DNA from: Adenophora triphylla var. japonica
Taxonomy: Eukaryota > Streptophyta > Magnoliopsida > Asterales > Campanulaceae
Length of the DNA: 64,000 nt
Reading direction: 5' to 3'
NCBI GenBank assembly: GCA_022495995.1
Contig: JAFEMH010003632.1
Span: forward strand, 62,001 to 126,000
In this document: positions 11,782 through 22,888 of the stretch, in pieces
How the letters are laid out: each line of letters begins with the position of its first letter
How positions within the stretch are numbered: the first letter of the stretch is position 1
Translations under genes and position numbers: made by a program
The notes under the pieces: generated by a model
The model's database searches: none
The model's input: only the letters and a program-made list of their open reading frames with translations
What the model was told of the DNA's origin: nothing

Positions 11782-11864
11782 TATTGGTTCGCCCGAGTTA
11801 TCGACTGTCTGAATAAATGAAATGTGATTTTGTTGATAACGGATTTGAGATATTTGGCTGTGTA

Positions 11865-12146
11865 TAATATAACAAAAGAGGCCCCTGATGTTTACTTATA
11901 TTATAGGAGCTACCCTTTTATTTTGAATATTGACAAATAGTTCCTTAAGGTTTCATGATCAAGTTAATAATCTTTGTGGATGTTATCTTTTGCAATCATC
12001 AATCACTACCACCCAAAATGAATAAGCAAAATATTTTTAAATTTACTTTTGATTAAGAGATTTTTTTTTTAAAAGAAATTGGTCATTCGTTTTATTATAG
12101 ACTACCACAGTTATTTTTGTCAAATTCTTCATTGTTGATATAAATA
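11865..12146. repeat. Direct repeat R1, left copy (282 bp)
   Basis: From TAATATAACAAAAGAGGCCC to GTTGATATAAATA this sequence recurs at 14096-14379. I see two substitutions plus poly-T/A length differences, so identity is about 98%. The left copy follows an A at 11864; the right copy follows the CTAG end of a Helitron at 14095. Confidence 0.9.
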
Positions 12147-14095
12147 GGGTAATTTATCACCGAACTGGTGGGCATTGCTGAGGGAAGTAGCAGAAGAGGT
12201 GTTTGTCTCTTCGCTTATATTAGTTTCCCACTCTTATAGATTGAATTTAGTTCTTCTCTTACTAAATCTAAATTCTCTTATTACATTGATACTTCTCACC
12301 GTATTCATATGTTGCTGTTTTTTATTCATAACTTTTAGGCATTGGGGAAGAGACGGCTGGGTTGTTGAGCTAGGGTTGGAACAGAACATAACGTCGACAT
12401 AAATGTGGGAGTGTAGAGGGAAGCATTTATGCTGCTACGAAAGGTGGCTTACGGCAGCAACCTCACATGCCGCTTCTTTTCACCGGGGCTTACTAGGATT
12501 CGAAAAATTGTGGCTTGAAGGGGAGTTCAATAACTTTCATAATTTAAGGGGACTTACGATACAATATATTTGCCACTTTCTTTTCAATGCTTTACCAAGG
12601 AATTTTCAGAAGAAATAGTCACCTGCAAGTTATTTGCTGAATGGTTCACCAGGCAGATACAATACATCACATATTCTGATATTCAAAGTGCTGTTGCTAT
12701 CATTTGGTCACGTTGTCTGTCTCTCTATCATTCTATTATATAGAGCCAGTTCGTAATGCACATAGGAAGTGTGATTGCCAGAAGAGAATTGGTAATGAAT
12801 ATTACACTCACGCATTCGATGCATGGATTCAAAATTGGTGAGTAAATTTGGCTTCAACATAGCTGCCTTGAAAGTAATTGTTAAACCTATTTGGTTGAAA
12901 TGCCATCTTCTGCATAGCATTCTTTCCAAAAAAATTAAAAAATAAAAAATAAAATCTGAATAGCAGCACTATCGAAAGAATTTCATTTAGAATCCTTATA
13001 GTCATGCTAATTGTAATTAGAGGAACTGGTTTTGACCTTGAGAGGGAAATCATTCGTTTAAGTATCACATCTCTTATTAGGCATGTAGTTTCATATTGAG
13101 TTTCTTGCTTTTTGGAATCTTTTCTTAATTGTTTTCATGGAGGAGATGAACTATTGGTCTTCAAAGATCATCTTTGTTTTCTGCCATGATAAATGCTGGC
13201 CTCAAGTCATCATTCTGGGCATTAATGGTTGAATCAACTTTTGAGCTTGGTTTTAGTTTTGTCAACTTTTCTTTCCTCATTTACTTCACCTCTAATTCCA
13301 CTTTCTCTAGCCCATTTTTTCAGTTTCGGCTTTGGAGGCCGGTGTCCCTTCTTGAAACATTTTTCGTTGCTGAGCTCAATACTAATGAGATGCAAATATT
13401 GTTCACCAGAAGTGCATATATAACAAAAAGATCCCCGCATGTTATGTGTAAGCGGAAGTTCAATTCACATAATAGACATATATATTCACATGTATATCTG
13501 TCTTTACTTTTTCACACATATTGTTATATGAATTTATCTTTATTTTCTCCTATATCAAAAAACAGAATGTTTTCCTTGAGGCATTTATCCCTCTCAGTTG
13601 AGGCTCCTGTGCCTTTGGATGGAAAGATTGCTAGGATCGTCCATGTTTCATTAATGATTTCTGAGTTTATTTTTGTATTTGAACTATGCTGTATAGCAGT
13701 GACTATATTTATTGAGCTGAAGGTTTACAATGACAATTTCAAGTGTGTTTTTGCTCTCACTTTCAACTCTTAGGTAAAGATTTTTTTTATATCTTCAGCA
13801 TTATCTCACAAAAAGGTCAGTATTTACCCTTTTGTTTCATTCTAATTTTCCTTCGTCTGAATATCTAATTTTATTTTAAATATGGGCTTTCGATGGTTTC
13901 TCAAGTACCCTCTTTCAAGAAGTTTCAACTCCCAGGTAAATATCTTTTCACTTTATATATTTGTAACGGTTTAAAATTACATTTAAAACGTCATTTAGTT
14001 AGCATGCGATTTCAGTTTTCCCACATCTTTCTATTTCCATACTGTCTCCCTTTCTATACTGACCCGTGCCAATGGCACGGGCATTTGAGTACTAG
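12147..14095 (+). mobile_element. Helitron-like segment with intact 3' terminus; no gene seen
   Basis: The 3' end is textbook Helitron: hairpin CCCGTGCC-AAT-GGCACGGG at 14063-14081, ten spacer bases, CTAG at 14092-14095, then T. No TC 5' end was found at 12147, so the true 5' boundary is unknown and the segment may be truncated. Open frames inside (for example 13174-13773) are T-rich and match no family I know. No Rep or helicase motif is present, so it would be non-autonomous. Confidence 0.6.
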
Positions 14096-14379
14096 TAATA
14101 TAACAAAAGAGGCCCCTGATGTTTACTTATATTATAGGAGCTACCCTTTTATTTTGAATATTGACAAATAGTTCCTTAAGGTTTCATGATCAAGTTAATA
14201 ATCTTTGTGGATGTTATCTGTTGCAATCATCAATCACTACCACCCAAAATGAATAAGCAAAATATTTTTAAATTTACTTTTGATTAAGAGATTTTTTTTT
14301 TTAAAAAGAAATTGATCATTCGTTTTATTATAGACTACCACAGTTATTTTTGTCAAATTCTTCATTGTTGATATAAATA
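14096..14379. repeat. Direct repeat R1, right copy (284 bp)
   Basis: Second copy of the 11865-12146 repeat. Its first base directly abuts the Helitron CTAG. After it comes a 16-bp spacer and then a second repeat family (R2). Confidence 0.9.
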
Positions 14380-14828
14380 CATGGTCATTATAACATTTAT
14401 ATTACAATAGACATTAAGAATAACCACCACACAATGAATGGTTAAGATTGAGTTTCAGAAAAAGTGGCTGAGATTCAATTCGAAATTTAACGATTACCAT
14501 TAGGCATCTATATTACAATAATGCTCGGTCCTAACCGCCTATTGATTTTAGATAAAGAATAGTCTGCATTGCTTCGTAACAGCAACGATCCAATGACTGA
14601 AATTATTTTTATATTTTAGTTATTTAATTTAGTGGATCAGATTGATTTCTCAAAATTTATCCTATGGTATTAATTTGACGGTTTCCAACACTACTTCTCT
14701 TTCAAATGCGACCATCGCCATGTTATCTCCCAACACACATACTGTATCAATTATGCACACTCTCTCAATCCAACAATCAGATAATAGGGGGTAGAAGACT
14801 CAAAGGATTTGCAATAGCAAAGCAAAAG

Positions 14829-14906
14829 CCCTACGGTTTCCGTCAATCGCTTCGGCGTCATCAGGTTAGCCCTATGGTTTCCGTCAATCGCTTAGGCATT
14901 ATCAGG
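14829..14906. repeat. 37-bp duplication
   Basis: Two copies of a 37-bp block (starting CCCTACGGTTTCCGTCAATC at 14829 and CCCTATGGTTTCCGTCAATC at 14870) are separated by four bases. They sit in a pyrimidine-rich stretch that resembles a captured 5' leader. Confidence 0.75.
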
Positions 14907-15093
14907 GTTGTGTTTCAATTCTCTTTCGCACTGGAAATCATTGTTTTTTTTGTATTAATTGATGTTTCTATTAAACTGCAAAAGAGATAAAATGTGATGA
15001 TATTTCTAATTGATTTTATGTCTTTAAATATACATAATTCAAACCTCCTCTGTTATCTCCAGCAAGTCTTTTATTGCGTCCATCCTCGGTGTT

Positions 15094-16348
15094 CCCAGCG
15101 TTCTCCGTTGTTCCCTACGTTAAAGGTAAATCCCCGCATTCCCCTTACGAAATGCATCGGTCTTCTGAAGCTTCAGCTGATGCGTCATTGTGTGCTTAGG
15201 TGACTCCTCAAATGGGTGTGCTCAAATTACTTTGATTGAAGCTCATTAGCCTGTTTTAAACTGGTGGTATATAGCTTCTTGGTCTATGCCTCGACTAATT
15301 AAACCTTTTTGGTGGTAAATTATTAAAATAATACTCCCTTCGTTTCGAAATGATCTTCCTACTTTTTTGTAGTTAAGGAGAAGGTATTTTGAGTAATAAT
15401 TTTCATTAGAATAATCTAGTCAAGCTAAAATCATTGCTCAAAGTACCTTTATGTTAACGACAAAAAAAGACTTTGCTATCTCAATTGCGTGCCGGCTCAG
15501 GTGCTGAAAAAAAAATGCTTGAATTGATATGCTTGATTTTGGTGTGATCCATTTTCCCCATTTTACTTTGGTTAAGTGCATGTTGTGTGTTAAAATGAGA
15601 GTTAGGTACCTTTTTTGGTAAATTGTAAGACTGTTACACTACTTTTCTGTAAAAAAAAAATGCCCTTAGGAATGAGCCTATCTGATGTTTTTTTCAATCA
15701 ATTTTCTCATAAATAATTTACCCCAGCGTTCTCCGTTGTTCCTTACGTTCAAGGTAAATCCCCGCATTCCCCTTACGAAATTCGCCTGTCGTCTGAAGCT
15801 TCAGCTGATGCATCATTGTGTGCTTGGGTGACTCCTCAAATAGGTGTGTTCAAATTACTTTGATTGGAGCTAATTAGCCTGTTTTAAACTGGCGGTATGT
15901 CTTTTTTGTCTATGCCTCGACTACTTAAACCTTTTTGGTGGTAAATTATTAAAATAGTACTCCCTTCGTCCCGAAATGATATTTCTACTTTTTTGTAGTC
16001 AAGGAGAAGGTACTTTGAATAATAATTTTTATTAGAATAATTTAGTCAACCTAAAATCATTGCTCAAAGTACCTTTATGTTAACGACAAAAAAAAAGACT
16101 TTGCTATCTCAATTGCGTGTCGATTCAGGTGCTGAAAAAAATGCTTGAATTGATATGCTTGATTTTGGTGTGATTCATTTTCCCCATTTTACTTTGGTTA
16201 AGTGCATGTTGTGTGTTAATATGAGAGTTAGGTACCTTTTCTGGTTAATTGTCAAGACTGCTACACTACTTTTCTGTAAAAAAAATTACCCTTAGGAATG
16301 AGCCTTTCTGATGTTTTTTTTCAATCAATTTTCTCATAAATAATTTAC
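15094..16348. repeat. Tandem duplication, 2 x about 627 bp
   Basis: Unit 1 (15094-15721) and unit 2 (15722-16348) align end to end, each starting CCCAGCGTTCTCCGTTGTTC and ending CTCATAAATAATTTAC. They differ by scattered substitutions and A-run lengths. Each contains a CTCCCTTCGT MITE left end and an internal inverted repeat (AAGGTATTTTGAG against CTCAAAGTACCTT). A short AACTAGGAATGAGC echo at 16349 suggests a third partial unit. No coding capacity. Confidence 0.88.
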
Positions 16349-17974
16349 AACTAGGAATGAGCTTCTCTGTTGGGAGTTTAGAAAAAGGTGCAATTTACTT
16401 TAGAAGATTGGATTGATACCTGAACTCCGGTCACCGAAGCCCAAGGCATATTAGAATAAATAGCTGATACAGTTTGAAAAGCAAATTAAAAATATTATAA
16501 TTTTCAGACGGAGATAGGTTACATTCTCTAAGCACTCTTTTCAAGTGGTTTACTTGCCTTTCCTCGAAATAATATATTTTTCTATTTATGGTTAGTGAAA
16601 TTGTATTTTTGGGACCTCAATTCGTTTTGGGACTAAGGCTTAGTTGTTGTTGTTGTTGAATGACCCTTAAAATTGTCTGCTAGAGGTCAAGATTGAGCAC
16701 CACATGAATTAGGCGTTCTTGGTGGTGTCTTTTGGTCAAAAAACTTAACGCTTTTTATTTCAGGTTCTCTTGATCTTCATCATCGAAGCCTCGAAGATCT
16801 AGATGGTTGCACAAATAGCAGGACCTTCCTTACAACATACTAGAGTCTAATTAAGGTCCCTTATCTTTTATTCTTCTTTTTTGATTAATCACATTTGTCG
16901 AATTGATTATATATGTGAATGTTGTAGGGCTAATTTACTATAGATTAGAATACGATTTGGCATTGTGAATTTTAATGAAATCAACTCAATTTGGGAACTC
17001 ATAAGAAATGTAGAAATGTAGCAGATTAACACGCGAGACGATCCCAGGATATAATGTAGAGCTACTTGAGTGGAGACGTAGAGTGAAGTGCAGGGAGTAA
17101 TTACTGAATCAAGTTGCCTAATGAATGATCTCTCTGTGTATTTGATCAACTTTTTATCTGAACAATTCAGTTCCGTTGACATGTATCAGCACAATCCACA
17201 TCACATACTTTAGCTTTTGAAGGTATATATGTCTTTGTACATGTCTATTTTAATCAATGACATAATTGAAATTTAGAGGCAAGGTAGAGGGTAAAAATGA
17301 GGTTATTCAATTGTGGCCAAAGGTTGCTCCTTTAAGACTTGAGTTGGGAAGGAGTTAGTTGGTGCAAGGGTTCTGACCACACCCATCTTTCCTGTTGTTA
17401 GGAAGGTTAAAAACGAAAGTGAAATTTATGGAAGATAACTGTAATAAAAGAAGAAGCCTCAACAACAGGAGCAACAACAATAGAAAACACATTAGAAGAA
17501 GAAATCATCAGAACAAAAGAAACCAAAAGGATGAGAACAAAGCATTGCTACAACGAAAGGAGTAATTGATTTCAAGGCATTTGCGGAGAAGCTAAAAGGC
17601 CTGTGGAGATTGTGCAACCAAAGAAAGTAGGTGGTGGTAGTGGTAGTAAGGTGCCAAGGGTGACGGTGATGGTGGGGACTATGAGAAGGATAAGGGAAAG
17701 AATGATGGAGAGAAAATCGAGGATTTGTAGACACTTAAGTATTTTATATGTGAAATGTAGTTTGGGAAAAAGATTTTTACACTCATACAGGGAATAACTT
17801 ATTATTAATATATACGAGGGACAACTTATTATTATAAGCATTGTGACTTTGGTTAGTAGGAACTGAAAACACCAACTGATGTTTGCAAGCTATAGACAAT
17901 ATAACTATTTTGCTTTAGGATGTTCTTTCTCATTTGTACTGTCACCGTGCCATTGACACGGGTATGAGTACAAG

Positions 17975-18096
17975 TTTATATTACAATAGACATTAAAAAT
18001 AACCACCACACAATGAGTGGTTAGGATTGAGTTTCTGAAAAAGACAAAGAAGGGCTGAGATTCAATTCGAAACTTGATGGTTACCATTAGGCATCT
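17975..18096 (+). repeat. R2 repeat, copy 2 (putative Helitron B 5' end)
   Basis: About 85% similar by eye to 14396-14509: it starts TTTATATTACAATAGACATT, contains AACCACCACACAATGAGTGG and ends TTACCATTAGGCATCT. Its first base immediately follows the CAAG end of Helitron A. A third, weaker copy is at 22785-22888. The shared left edge in three copies suggests an element terminus. Confidence 0.65.
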
Positions 18097-19148
18097 CCAT
18101 TAACAACGCTGGGATTCATCTTTCACCTCCTCTTCCTCAAACTAACACGTTCATCGCCTTCATCCTTCTAAACAAAAAACGTTCGTTTCCATCTTTAGCG
18201 ATAGGTTCGAACGGAGACGACGATTGTGCAAAGCGCCTTCATTGGCTAGGGATTGGAAGAGGATACCCTAATTTCTTCTATATCTCCTCAAACCCTTTTA
18301 TTTTTTATGAAGTTCCTCATTGATTTTTGCACCTTTAGTAACCTCAATTTCTTGTTTTGATGAAAAGGGGGTAAATTGATTAAGGTTGAGCCAGTTTATA
18401 ACTTTACGAGAGTTTGTTTGGTTCATTTTGAGAAAAAAAAAAAAAATCTCTTTTGCTATGATTGATTTTGCGATTGGTTAAAATTATTGAAAATGCCTAT
18501 TTTATGCGTTTTTGCATTGATTTATGGGATTTATTTATATTGTTTATCTACTTGAATTGGGTTTACTTGATTATGATCTTTCTAGCTTGATTGGTCTTAC
18601 TTTTGATTGCTTTAGATCTTTCTGCAATTATCATTTTTTCCAATATTTTTCTTAATTACATTTTGATTTGCTTTAGTTCCCTGCAAGTATTGCTAAGTTG
18701 TCCATCTTTTGTTTCATGACTTCAGACAGCAACGCTTAGATTCTCGATCGTTCGATGAATTCTTCATCAGATATTTTACCTCTATCTCTCCGATGGTATA
18801 TTTTACCTCTATCTCTCCGATGGTGTAATTTATCTGTTACATTTTACCTCTACTCTCTAATGGTGTAATTTATCTATTACTTCATTTCAAATATGCCCTT
18901 CAATTCGTCAGTAAAAGGGTTTTGTTTAGGATCTCTTTCTCATGTATGAAACATGTATTTTTGAAAATTATGGATGCACAATTTCAAATGCCGATATTAT
19001 TTACATAAAAGCCTTTTTTTTGTCATGGGTTGGTTCACTTTCATATTATGATTACTAATTTTTTCCATCCAAAATTGAGTTTCTAATATCTAAAGACTAG
19101 TTTAAAAACTTTTTTGAAGAATAGTAGGTATACATTGTTAAGTTGTTA
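18097..19148. other. No gene seen; leader-like and tandem-repeat sequence
   Basis: A pyrimidine-rich block follows the R2 repeat (about 18115-18180), like a 5' untranslated leader. It gives way to AT-rich sequence without a supported reading frame. Near 18772-18830 the unit ATATTTTACCTCTATCTCTC is repeated twice, with a third diverged copy near 18840. Confidence 0.5.
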
Positions 19149-19316
19149 GGCTCCGTTTGTTTGGGGGAAAATGTTTTCCGGAAAATATTTTTCTCATTTT
19201 CCGGTGTTTGTTTCGCACCAAAAAATGGGAAAAACTTCATTTTTATCTTATTTTCCGAAAAACATTTTGCCGGAAATCATTTTCCGGAAAATGTTTTACG
19301 CTAAACAAACGGAGCC
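19149..19316. mobile_element. PIF/Harbinger-like MITE, 168 bp
   Basis: Inverted ends GGCTCCGTTTGTTT and AAACAAACGGAGCC are flanked by TTA (19146-19148) and CTA (19317-19319), close to the TWA target of Harbinger elements. The interior has several TTTTCCGGAAAA palindromes. It could also be a hAT MITE; the weak 3-bp target decides only tentatively. Confidence 0.65.
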
Positions 19317-19575
19317 CTAGTCTTTTTTTTGTATCCATGTTTGAGATCACATTAATTTATTGTGGCACACTTATATCGCTCATCACGGTACGATTATTTA
19401 TTTCCGTCCTCCTTTTTGACTCACTACACCAGAGCGAAACTTCAATTAGGTCAAAGTTTCAGTCGCTTTGTATTGGAATTTTTGATTATCATCAATGTTT
19501 GCAATATATATGTTCAATTTGAGCTTTTAATGCTACTCACATTTTAATAATTTCAGATGACTCATTGTTACTTCT

Positions 19576-19807
19576 TTTTTTTTTTTTTTAAAAACACGTG
19601 TCCTTGAGCACGAATTTTTTTTTTATTTTTTTTCTAAAGAAGGGGATCAACACATTTCACCGCTCTCCCATGATGCACTTCACAGAGGCGCCTAGCTATG
19701 CTAGGGAGGGCAATGTCATTTCCTCTAACCACTAGTGGGGGAATCGAACTCATGACCTCCAGGTTGAAAGCCATGAACTCTAACCATCAGGCTAAGACCC
19801 CGCGTGC
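19576..19807 (-). mobile_element. tRNA-derived SINE with perfect 16-bp target duplication
   Basis: On the minus strand there is an A-box-like TTAGCCTGATGGTTAGAG, a B-box-like GAGTTCGATTCCC, a body, and an A-rich tail. The target duplication ACTCATTGTTACTTCT is identical at 19560-19575 and 19808-19823, indicating recent insertion. The tail region holds a short CGTGTCCTTGAGCACG inverted repeat. Confidence 0.88.
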
Positions 19808-19853
19808 ACTCATTGTTACTTCTATTTACATGTATGTTGGTGTTTATTATTTA

Positions 19854-20054
19854 CTTCCTCTGTCTTATAAAAATGTTTCCATTTATTATTTATGTTTGTC
19901 CCAAAAAGATAAATTTCATTTCCAAAATTGTTGGCAAACAATTTGATAGTATGTTTGACCAAGATTGTGTAAGAAATTACTGATTAAAGAGCTGCCAACT
20001 TTAACATTGCACTAAATGATGTCTCAATTACTAGTTTAACTTTTGGAACGGAGT
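19854..20054. mobile_element. Degenerate Stowaway-like MITE
   Basis: The left end TTCCTCTGTCTTATAAAAAT follows TA. The interior GTTTGTCCCAAAAAGATA matches the element at 10276, and the right end is TTTTGGAACGGAG. The right TIR is decayed, so the boundary is approximate. Confidence 0.5.
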
Positions 20055-20165
20055 TCATTTGATTGGTAGAAGTAGCAAATATCTTGAGATTATGTTGAGC
20101 AGTATATTAAGTTATATACAAGGAATGATAAGTGTTTTTGTAACCCCCCAAAATTTTCATAATTC

Positions 20166-20167
<2 letters not shown>

Positions 20168-20200
<33 letters not shown>
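20168..20200. repeat. (TAA)n microsatellite
   Basis: About ten uninterrupted ATA/TAA triplets lie close to the LTR 5' end. Confidence 0.9.
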
Positions 20201-21539
20201 GCCCAAAACATAAATATTCATTACCTCCAATTCAAATAAAGGTAACTAGAACCCAACAAAATCTTTAAAGTCTTACAAACTCCCAAATAACTGAAATAAC
20301 CGACTAAAGAGTCTAAAATAAATTAACTAAAACAATTCCTTGATCTTCTTATGAAGTGCTCCCCGAACCGAATCACATTTTTCCTATTTAATACCTGGAA
20401 GAAAAAGAGTATGAAAGGGTGAGCGAACAATGCCCAGTAAGTTCATATACAACCCCTCCGTTTACTAAGGAGGAGTTGACCTGAAGGAATATCAAAACAC
20501 AAAGTCCAAATAACAATCGAAGACATAACAGAACACAAATTCGAAATAGTTATTTACCAAATCTCAAACCAAATATCTTTCAAAATCTCAACGGTTCCAC
20601 AAACTGAGTTGACAAATATTTTGGAGTTTCAAATGATGACGAAATCGAATCAAACTGACTTGAATGATTTACTTAATTAAAACCGTCCCATACCAGTTTT
20701 AACTAACTAAACCACTCACATATTATAAGGAATTTCAATGGACTGATAAGCTGAGCAAAACTAACTCGAATGCTCTAATTATCTACAACCGTCCCATTCT
20801 AGCCGTAGATAATTAAATCATTCACAGACATCATGATCACATAAGTGGCCCACTGACCTTATCAAACAAAATCCCATAAGGGAACAAAATGACTCCGCAG
20901 AGTCCTAAACAGTGTATCCGAAACACCCCACCACTAATTTGAAGCGGTGAACTAAGTTTGCCCGAAGGCCAAATATCAAATATACTCCGTCGAAGCAGGT
21001 TGTCTAACTTAGCGATCATTGATGGAACACAAATCATATCATATCAAAACTCATTTTTATACAGCATACAAACTTTCATAATAACAATAAAATTCCGTAT
21101 TTACGAAACCAAAAGAATGATTTAGCAAACAAATAATAAAAGATTAGCAAATAACGGTAAACGAGGGAGTCAAAACAAATACTGACGCGAGGTCAGCTTT
21201 TAGGTATCAAAGGAACATACATCGCCAAGAAATATGCAGAAGCCTAAATAATGAAATGGAGCGGAAATCAATTAACTTAAAGATGTATAATCCCTTACCT
21301 TAGCGTTGCTTAGTACTTCCAACAATGCTTCACGCGCACGAATCTACAATCATTGCAAAAAGGTTTCTTAGGGCACAAATAATGCCTAATTACCTAACCC
21401 GAACATTCTCTAATCTTTCTCATTAACCTATAATTTAATCTTCTTAACATCTTCTTAGGTTAACCAATCCCCCATAAGTGTTACCAAATTACCCCTAGGG
21501 TTTCTATAATCAAATCCTAATAATACTCTTTAATTCATA

Positions 21540-21855
21540 ATCACACACACACACTAATTACACCTTTTCCAGCACACACAAATACGCACTAAACCTTATC
21601 ACACTCACACACACTCCAACCCACACACACACACGGTTGCTGCCACACACACACACCCACACGCAGAACACCCACACACACTGCTGCCCAACAGCAGCAC
21701 ACACACATGCAGAATACACACTCACACTCACAGCACACACCAAACACACCCTGCAGAACACACACACACACACTGAACCGCATACACAACACACACTGCA
21801 CAACACACACCTACCGTACACACAACACACAAACACGACTCACATACACACATGG
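21540..21855. repeat. Imperfect (CA)n-rich block
   Basis: About 300 bp dominated by CACACA and ACACAC with interruptions (for example GCTGCC, TGCAGAA). The open frames on both strands here are artefacts of the repeat. Confidence 0.9.
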
Positions 21856-22094
21856 AACCCTACCAAAAACACACCAACTCTCATCTTTTTCATAACCCTA
21901 GCAATGAATTAACACCCATAATCCCGTATCCAACCCTAATCTTAATCAAAAATGAAGGGTTTTATAGGGTGTTCTTCCTTAGAAATCAAAACAAGAAACG
22001 TTGCTTACCTTTGATTTTGAGCTTTCAATCACAACAATGGAGGTCCTTCCTCCTTCTTCCTTCCTTCTTCTCCTAGCCGACCTCTCCCTCTGAC

Positions 22095-22130
<36 letters not shown>
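22095..22130. repeat. (CT)n microsatellite
   Basis: A pure CT run of about 17 dinucleotides near the 3' end of the solo LTR. Confidence 0.9.
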
Positions 22131-22134
<4 letters not shown>

Positions 22135-22353
22135 CTTTCTAGGATTTTTGAATTAACAATGAGGCTTCTAGGTTTAGTAAGGATGTATTTATAATAGGGT
22201 TTCCAAAATCTAGCCCAAAAAGGTAAACCAAGTCCAAGGAGGTTAGCTTAAGCCCAATAAACAAGTCCACAATTCTAATCCAATTACTAGAAGGAATAAC
22301 AAATAATTTAATTAATAAAAGAAAAAAGGAAACTAAAAATTCGGGTTATTACA

Positions 22354-22720
22354 ATTTTAGTGTTTTTTTTGGAGAGTCGAACATGTCTTTGTTTATTGAT
22401 TCAAGTTTGTCTTTTAAATCTGTATTTTGTATATTTTTGTTGCTTTTGAGAGAGAAGTGAGGGCATCTATTGATTTTATGCGTAGTTAGTCAGGCATATT
22501 AATTATGGTTTTTAGATTTTAGGGAAGTTTGTTCGTCACCTCAAGCACTACTCAAACTAAAAACGAGTAACTCTTTTAAGATATATTTTTTTTAATTTTT
22601 TATAGGTTAAATAAGAATAGGGAAATAATTGTATTTGAAGATAAAAAAAGAAAGCAGTGGGCAGTGGTTTAAGTTTGAAGGTTATGAGAAACAAAGTATT
22701 GATTAGGTGTGTGAGGGTGT
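22354..22720. other. No gene seen
   Basis: AT-rich spacer between the solo LTR and the G-rich block. There are no supported frames or repeats. Confidence 0.5.
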
Positions 22721-22750
22721 GGGGGGTGGGGTGGGGGTTGGGGTGGGGGG
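22721..22750 (+). other. G-quadruplex-like tract
   Basis: Five runs of four to six G are separated by one or two bases (GGGGGG T GGGG T GGGGG TT GGGG T GGGGGG). Such spacing is strongly predicted to form a quadruplex on the plus strand. It lies 35 bp before the third R2 repeat. Confidence 0.75.
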
Positions 22751-22784
22751 TTGACGGGGAAAGAGGAACGTAAAAGATTAATAG

Positions 22785-22888
22785 TTTATATTATAATATT
22801 TGTGGATTTCAACCACCACACAAATAGTGGTTAGGATTGAATTTTACAAAAGATAAAGAGAGGCTAAGGTTTAATTTTAGTAACAGTT
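22785..22888 (+). repeat. R2 repeat, copy 3
   Basis: A diverged relative of 14396-14509 and 17975-18096, starting TTTATATTATAATATTTG and containing AACCACCACACAAATAGTGG. As with the other copies, a pyrimidine-rich leader-like block follows (22895-23080). Confidence 0.6.

Larger units (their letters stand above)
14396..17974 (+). mobile_element. Putative Helitron A
   Basis: The left end TTTATATTACAATAGAC resembles a Helitron 5' end with TC changed to TT and follows an A (14395). The right end has a hairpin with CCGTG and CACGG arms (17945-17961), eight spacer bases, CAAG (17971-17974; CTRR with one change) and then T. The 3' hairpin resembles that at 14063-14081, so both belong to one family. 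No transposase is seen. It contains a 627-bp tandem duplication. Both ends are mutated, so this call is tentative. Confidence 0.5.
20139..22353 (+). mobile_element. Solo LTR, about 2.2 kb
   Basis: The element starts TGTAACCCCCC and ends GGGTTATTACA (TG...CA with a short imperfect inverted terminal repeat). It is flanked by GTTTT (20134-20138) and ATTTT (22354-22358), 4 of 5 bases shared. No internal domain is adjacent. It carries three simple-sequence tracts. Strand is inferred only from the TGTAAC start being typical of plant LTR 5' ends; family is not assigned. Confidence 0.6.

Noticed and set aside
11489..11812. Plus-strand 107-codon frame over the YlmG gene
   Set aside because: It is the antisense shadow of the YlmG coding region, whose minus-strand frame has a transit peptide and the YGGT motifs.
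13174..13773. 199-codon plus-strand frame
   Set aside because: It is Phe/Ser/Leu-rich because the DNA is T-rich, sits in a Helitron-like segment, has no domain and no supporting start context.
11865..14379. R1 repeats as LTRs of a small retrotransposon
   Set aside because: The repeats do not start TG or end CA, no target duplication flanks them, no primer-binding site follows the left copy, and a Helitron 3' end sits at the internal junction.
21558..21912. Cys/Val-rich and His/Thr-rich frames on both strands
   Set aside because: They are translations of the (CA)n-rich block, open only because the repeat has no stops.
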